Shown here: piece after piece, positions 63,453 through 64,000 of the stretch
How positions within the stretch are numbered: the stretch's first letter is position 1
How the letters are laid out: each line of letters starts with the position of its first letter
Source: Lysobacter sp. GX 14042
GTDB lineage: Bacteria; Pseudomonadota; Gammaproteobacteria; Xanthomonadales; Xanthomonadaceae
Assembly (NCBI RefSeq): GCF_021390425.1
Contig: NZ_JAJUWY010000001.1
Location: 496,001 to 560,000, forward strand
Direction of reading: 5' to 3'
DNA: 64,000 bases
Position numbers and translations under genes: made by a program
Notes under the pieces: model-generated
Database searches by the model: none
Told to the model about the DNA's origin: nothing
Seen by the model: the letters and a program-made list of their open reading frames with translations, nothing else

Positions 63453-64000
63453 GTGCACGCCCGGCGCATCCTCTCGGTGGATGGCGGGGGCATCCGCGGG
63501 CTGGTCAGCTGCACCTGGCTGGAAGGCGTCGAAGCCGCCCTGGCCAACGCCGGCAAGCCCGGCCTGACCGGCAGCTTCGACCTGCTGGCCGGCACCTCCA
63601 CCGGCGCGCTGGTGACCTGCGGTCTGGGCCTGGGCTGGTCGCCGGCCACCCTGGCCACGCTGTACCGCGAACGCCGGGCGGAGATCTTCCCGGGCACCCC
63701 GGGCAAGCTGTGGTCGCGTGCCAGGCGGCTGTTCCGGCATGGCCTGTCGGCGCCGCGCTACGACGGCAGGGGCCTGGAAGCGGTGCTGGAGGAGGTGTTC
63801 GGCGACCGGCGCCTGGGCGAACTGCAGCGCCCCACCCTGATCACCAGCTACGACACCCTCGCCCGCCGTCCGGTGATCTTCAAGAGCTTCCTGCCCGAAC
63901 ACGCGGACCTGCGGCTCCGGGACGTCTGCCGCGCCTCCACCGCGGCGCCGTCCTACTTCCCGGCCCACGGCATGGAAGTGGACGGCAAGCCGTGTGCCCT
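63453..64000 (+). CDS. patatin-like phospholipase (3' end cut by window)
   Basis: The open frame encodes the first 182 residues or so of a patatin-like phospholipase. The oxyanion hole is DGGGIRG at about residues 10-16 and the nucleophile elbow is GTSTGA at about 48-53. The catalytic Asp lies beyond the right edge. The GTG at 63453, two bases after the pldA stop, begins the conserved N-terminus. No signal peptide is seen, so it is probably cytoplasmic and would act on inner-leaflet lipids. Confidence 0.85.
   Translation, partial: MHARRILSVDGGGIRGLVSCTWLEGVEAALANAGKPGLTGSFDLLAGTSTGALVTCGLGLGWSPATLATLYRERRAEIFPGTPGKLWSRARRLFRHGLSAPRYDGRGLEAVLEEVFGDRRLGELQRPTLITSYDTLARRPVIFKSFLPEHADLRLRDVCRASTAAPSYFPAHGMEVDGKPCA

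Overview
The window is one contiguous piece of a high-GC (about 70%) gammaproteobacterial chromosome, most like the Xanthomonadaceae/Lysobacteraceae (Lysobacter, Luteimonas or Pseudoxanthomonas type). This rests on base composition, the conserved envelope block lolC-lolD-comEC-exbB-exbD-msbA-lpxK-kdsB, the uvrC-pgsA-tRNA block, a DUF6116-type protein next to TatD, and intergenic repeats of a kind common in xanthomonads. Genus and species cannot be fixed by reading alone. There is no rRNA, CRISPR array, insertion sequence or prophage.

Layout. 1-4.6 kb: the end of a Wadjet anti-plasmid system (jetC, open at the left edge, and jetD; jetA and jetB would lie outside). 4.7-12.5 kb: an accessory-looking stretch with a lipocalin, an acyltransferase, a lipoprotein-DUF5694 pair, apt, a fluC set, GNAT and Nudix enzymes and three damaged genes: a HIT C-terminal half, a frameshifted alpha/beta hydrolase, and the tail of a DUF262/GmrSD-like restriction protein. 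12.5-21.4 kb: a flotillin, then an adaptor-ATPase-permease export operon with its own NtrC-type regulator and histidine kinase. A near-consensus sigma-54 promoter and an inverted repeat lie just upstream of that operon. 21.4-29.7 kb: tRNA-Val, small envelope proteins, an SDR-DoxX/DUF2269 pair, a Rieske-FAD oxidoreductase, arsC, an FMN glutamate-synthase-like protein and a lytic transglycosylase. 29.7-34 kb: tRNA-Leu, tRNA-Cys, tRNA-Gly, pgsA, uvrC and a DUF445 protein.

34-43.2 kb is the envelope block: CMP-KDO synthesis, lipid A kinase and flippase, ExbBD energisation, ComEC and Lol lipoprotein release. 43.2-47.5 kb is a full succinate dehydrogenase operon with two assembly factors (an SDHAF4-like protein at the head, SdhE at the tail) plus YgfX. 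47.6-57.4 kb holds ygfZ, a PAS-GGDEF protein, a fused alpha-beta E1 dehydrogenase, a GNAT, gcdH, a glycine-zipper protein, a DUF6116-type protein, TatD and tcdA. 57.4-64 kb holds a cytochrome c'-like protein, a SlyB-like lipoprotein, a cold-shock protein, DUF456, and a tight run of phospholipid genes: PLD/cardiolipin synthase, a BON-MscS channel, outer-membrane phospholipase A and a patatin cut by the right edge.

The points most worth following are the sigma-54 promoter/enhancer architecture paired with a regulator whose GAFTGA loop reads GAYTDA, the phospholipase-MscS run at the right edge, the Wadjet pair with a restriction relic 7.5 kb away, and terminator-like hairpins between three co-oriented tRNA genes.
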